Positions 5,716 through 7,110 of a DNA stretch of 7,110 bases are shown piece by piece (the first letter of the stretch is position 1; every line of letters starts with the position of its first letter). Where the stretch lies: assembly GCA_009926245.1 (NCBI GenBank), contig RFPG01000063.1:1-7110 (forward strand). Direction: 5' to 3'. The translations under genes and the position numbers were made by a program. The notes below the pieces were generated by a model, which did not search any database, was not told the origin of the DNA, and was given only the letters and a program-made list of their open reading frames with translations. The stretch is from Sphingobacteriia bacterium (lineage in GTDB: Bacteria > Bacteroidota > Bacteroidia > UBA7662).

Positions 5716-6852
5716 CTAGCGCAGCGGCAAAGCCCATAATTCGGCCATCCGGCGGGGGATATCGGTATTGTCCATCCAACCCGCAAAACGTTCAGCTCCT
5801 GGGCCATACGACATAACCGGCACCAGGACCGGGGTATGTTTTTTGGTGGTAAAGGCAAATTTCAGATTCGAGCCATCGAGGGAACCGCTCTGAATCGCCA
5901 TGCCCCCGGTTTCGTGATCAGCAGTTAACACGACCAGGGTTTGTCCGTCTTTTTGGGCAAAATCCAAGACAGCACCCACCACCCGATCCAGATCCAGGGT
6001 CTCGGTCAACACATATTCCCCGTCGTTGGCATGCCCCCCCCAATCGATCTGAGAACCCTCGATCATCAAAAAGAAGCCGGAATCCGCCTCTGTTCGGTGG
6101 GTTCGATTCAAATCTCGGCAGGCCCGGGCCGCCAACATGCTCATCAATTGGGGATCACGACCCTGCAAGATGGATGGAGCCGGTCCATCCCACAAAAGAG
6201 CGATCAAGGGAGTGGCAATCGGACGCAATCGGGGCGACAAAACCTCCGGGGTCGTATTCACCGGCAGGACACCGCTGGCCTCGCTCATTTCGTACAAAAG
6301 ATCGCGCTGATCCTGACGATTAACAAAATGATTCCGGCCTCCACCCACCAACCAATCCAAAGGGGCACGGCTCATATCAAGGGCAATGTCTTCGACCAGA
6401 TCGCGGTCCTTGCGATGCGCTGCAAAAGAGGCAGGGGTGGCATGGGTCACCTCGGAGGTGACCAACATTCCAGTCTTTTTGCCAGCTTTGGCGGCTAATT
6501 CCAAGATCGTGGGCAATGCCAAGGTATCGGGTCCCACTCCAATCGCCCCGTTGTAGGTTTTGCGTCCGGTGCTAAGGGCGGTGGCCCCTGCACCCGAATC
6601 GGTGATCAAGGCATCGGATGCCGTGGTAGAGGCCAAACCGATGAACGGAAAGCGAGCCATATTCCAAGGCTCGGACGGTTCACGCCGTGTTTGGTGCAAG
6701 TAGGACGCCGAAACTTGGTGAAGGCCCATCCCATCGCCAATAATAAATATAATGTTACGTGGTCTTTGCTGAGCCAGGGTACCGTCGGAAAAACCAAGGC
6801 ATAGGAGCAAGGCCCCAAGTCCTGTGGTCCATTTCGTCATAGATGAATTCAT
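5716..6852 (-). CDS. Secreted alkaline phosphatase (PhoA family)
   Basis: A 378-residue alkaline phosphatase that releases phosphate from monoesters outside the inner membrane. Residues 1-27 are a signal peptide ending GTLA before QQ. Catalytic and metal residues are all present: D40 in FIIGDGMG, nucleophile S86 in TDSGAGATA, T139 in HATPASF, E265, D270 and H274 in EGSQIDWGGHAND, D312 and H313 in TADHETGG, and H339 in KKHTP. Where E. coli PhoA has Asp153 and Lys328, this protein has H137 and W271, a pairing known from cold-active Antarctic (TAB5) and Vibrio enzymes. It is shorter than E. coli PhoA (471), as many marine forms are. The ATG at 6852 was chosen because it starts the signal peptide; a second ATG at 6840 is also possible. 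The reading frame stays open further upstream to 7011, but that stretch overlaps the NUDIX gene and is not protein-like. It follows the NUDIX stop by 26 bases, so co-transcription is likely. No Pho box was recognised. Confidence 0.93.
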   Translation of the reverse strand: MNSSMTKWTTGLGALLLCLGFSDGTLAQQRPRNIIFIIGDGMGLHQVSASYLHQTRREPSEPWNMARFPFIGLASTTASDALITDSGAGATALSTGRKTYNGAIGVGPDTLALPTILELAAKAGKKTGMLVTSEVTHATPASFAAHRKDRDLVEDIALDMSRAPLDWLVGGGRNHFVNRQDQRDLLYEMSEASGVLPVNTTPEVLSPRLRPIATPLIALLWDGPAPSILQGRDPQLMSMLAARACRDLNRTHRTEADSGFFLMIEGSQIDWGGHANDGEYVLTETLDLDRVVGAVLDFAQKDGQTLVVLTADHETGGMAIQSGSLDGSNLKFAFTTKKHTPVLVPVMSYGPGAERFAGWMDNTDIPRRMAELWALPLR

Positions 6853-6878
6853 ATCAAGTTTTAAAAGAGAAAGAAGGA

Positions 6879-7110
6879 TTAGATCTTGGTGGAGGCGGAC
6901 GCTCCAAGTTCGGGATGAATCAGCAACAAATGCTGAATGGCAGCCACCGAAATCGAATCGGTAATCAAACCTTGTTGAATCATGTCCCAGGCTTCCGCGG
7001 GTCGAACCCAACGAACCATCAATTTTTCGGTACCTTCCGGTTCAGAGACGCCCTGCCTCAAGGATCGGGCCACGAAAACCACCGCTGCCTCGTCGCTCAC
7101 CGAATTGGAC
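6879..7110 (-). CDS. NUDIX hydrolase, C-terminal fragment (ADP-ribose pyrophosphatase-like)
   Basis: The last 76 codons and stop of a gene that enters from the right edge. The visible part reads SNSVSDEAAVVFVARSL, then EPEGTEKLMVRWV, then EAWDMIQQGLITDSISVAAI. This matches the C-terminal half of ADP-sugar pyrophosphatase type NUDIX enzymes: the SDE-xxxxFVA strand, the acidic E-G-T-E loop, and the helix ending G-x-I-T-D-S-x-S-xxAI. Such enzymes cleave ADP-ribose or related nucleoside diphosphate sugars to AMP plus a sugar phosphate. The catalytic Nudix box lies outside the window, so the call rests on the tail alone. A GTG at 7098-7100 is not the true start, because the frame and the similarity continue to the edge. 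The alkaline phosphatase follows 26 bases later on the same strand. Confidence 0.75.
   Translation of the reverse strand, partial: SNSVSDEAAVVFVARSLRQGVSEPEGTEKLMVRWVRPAEAWDMIQQGLITDSISVAAIQHLLLIHPELGASASTKI

Noticed and set aside
6853..7011. N-terminal extension of the alkaline phosphatase reading frame by 53 codons
   Set aside because: The extension overlaps the NUDIX gene, is not protein-like, and would bury the signal peptide that begins at 6852.

Overview
The window looks like a chromosomal housekeeping segment from a member of the Bacteroidota with a moderately high GC content. Three things point there. The peptidoglycan ligase (Mpl) and the metallo-beta-lactamase-fold hydrolase have the N-terminal signatures I associate with that phylum. 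Shine-Dalgarno motifs are mostly absent. Perfect TAnnTTTG boxes, the Bacteroidota -7 element, sit directly upstream of two start codons. The genus cannot be named from the sequence.

Layout from left to right. At the left edge is the first 85 bases of guaA (minus strand, running off the window). Divergent from it across a 41-base gap is a plus-strand gene (127-1143) that joins a HAD-IIIA sugar-phosphatase domain (GmhB-like) in frame to a signal-peptide-like segment and a thioredoxin-like domain. Convergent to that gene is a tightly spaced minus-strand cluster, read right to left: mpl (4775-3408), a DnaQ-type DEDDh 3'-5' exonuclease (3384-2584) and mtaB (2568-1162), with gaps of 23 and 15 bases. 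Divergent from mpl across 38 bases is a plus-strand metallo-beta-lactamase-fold hydrolase (4814-5656). Convergent to it is a minus-strand pair: the C-terminal end of a NUDIX hydrolase entering from the right edge (7110-6879), then a secreted alkaline phosphatase (6852-5716).

The genes cover GMP synthesis, heptose or sugar-phosphate metabolism for the envelope, murein peptide recycling, tRNA thiomethylation, nucleic acid trimming, phosphate scavenging and nucleotide-sugar hydrolysis. This is a mixed collection rather than one pathway. No mobile elements, tRNAs, rRNAs, CRISPR arrays or riboswitches were seen, and no intergenic stretch exceeds 60 bases.

The most unusual object is the phosphatase/thioredoxin-like fusion, whose two halves are expected on opposite sides of the inner membrane. 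I did not find a clear multi-gene undescribed system here.
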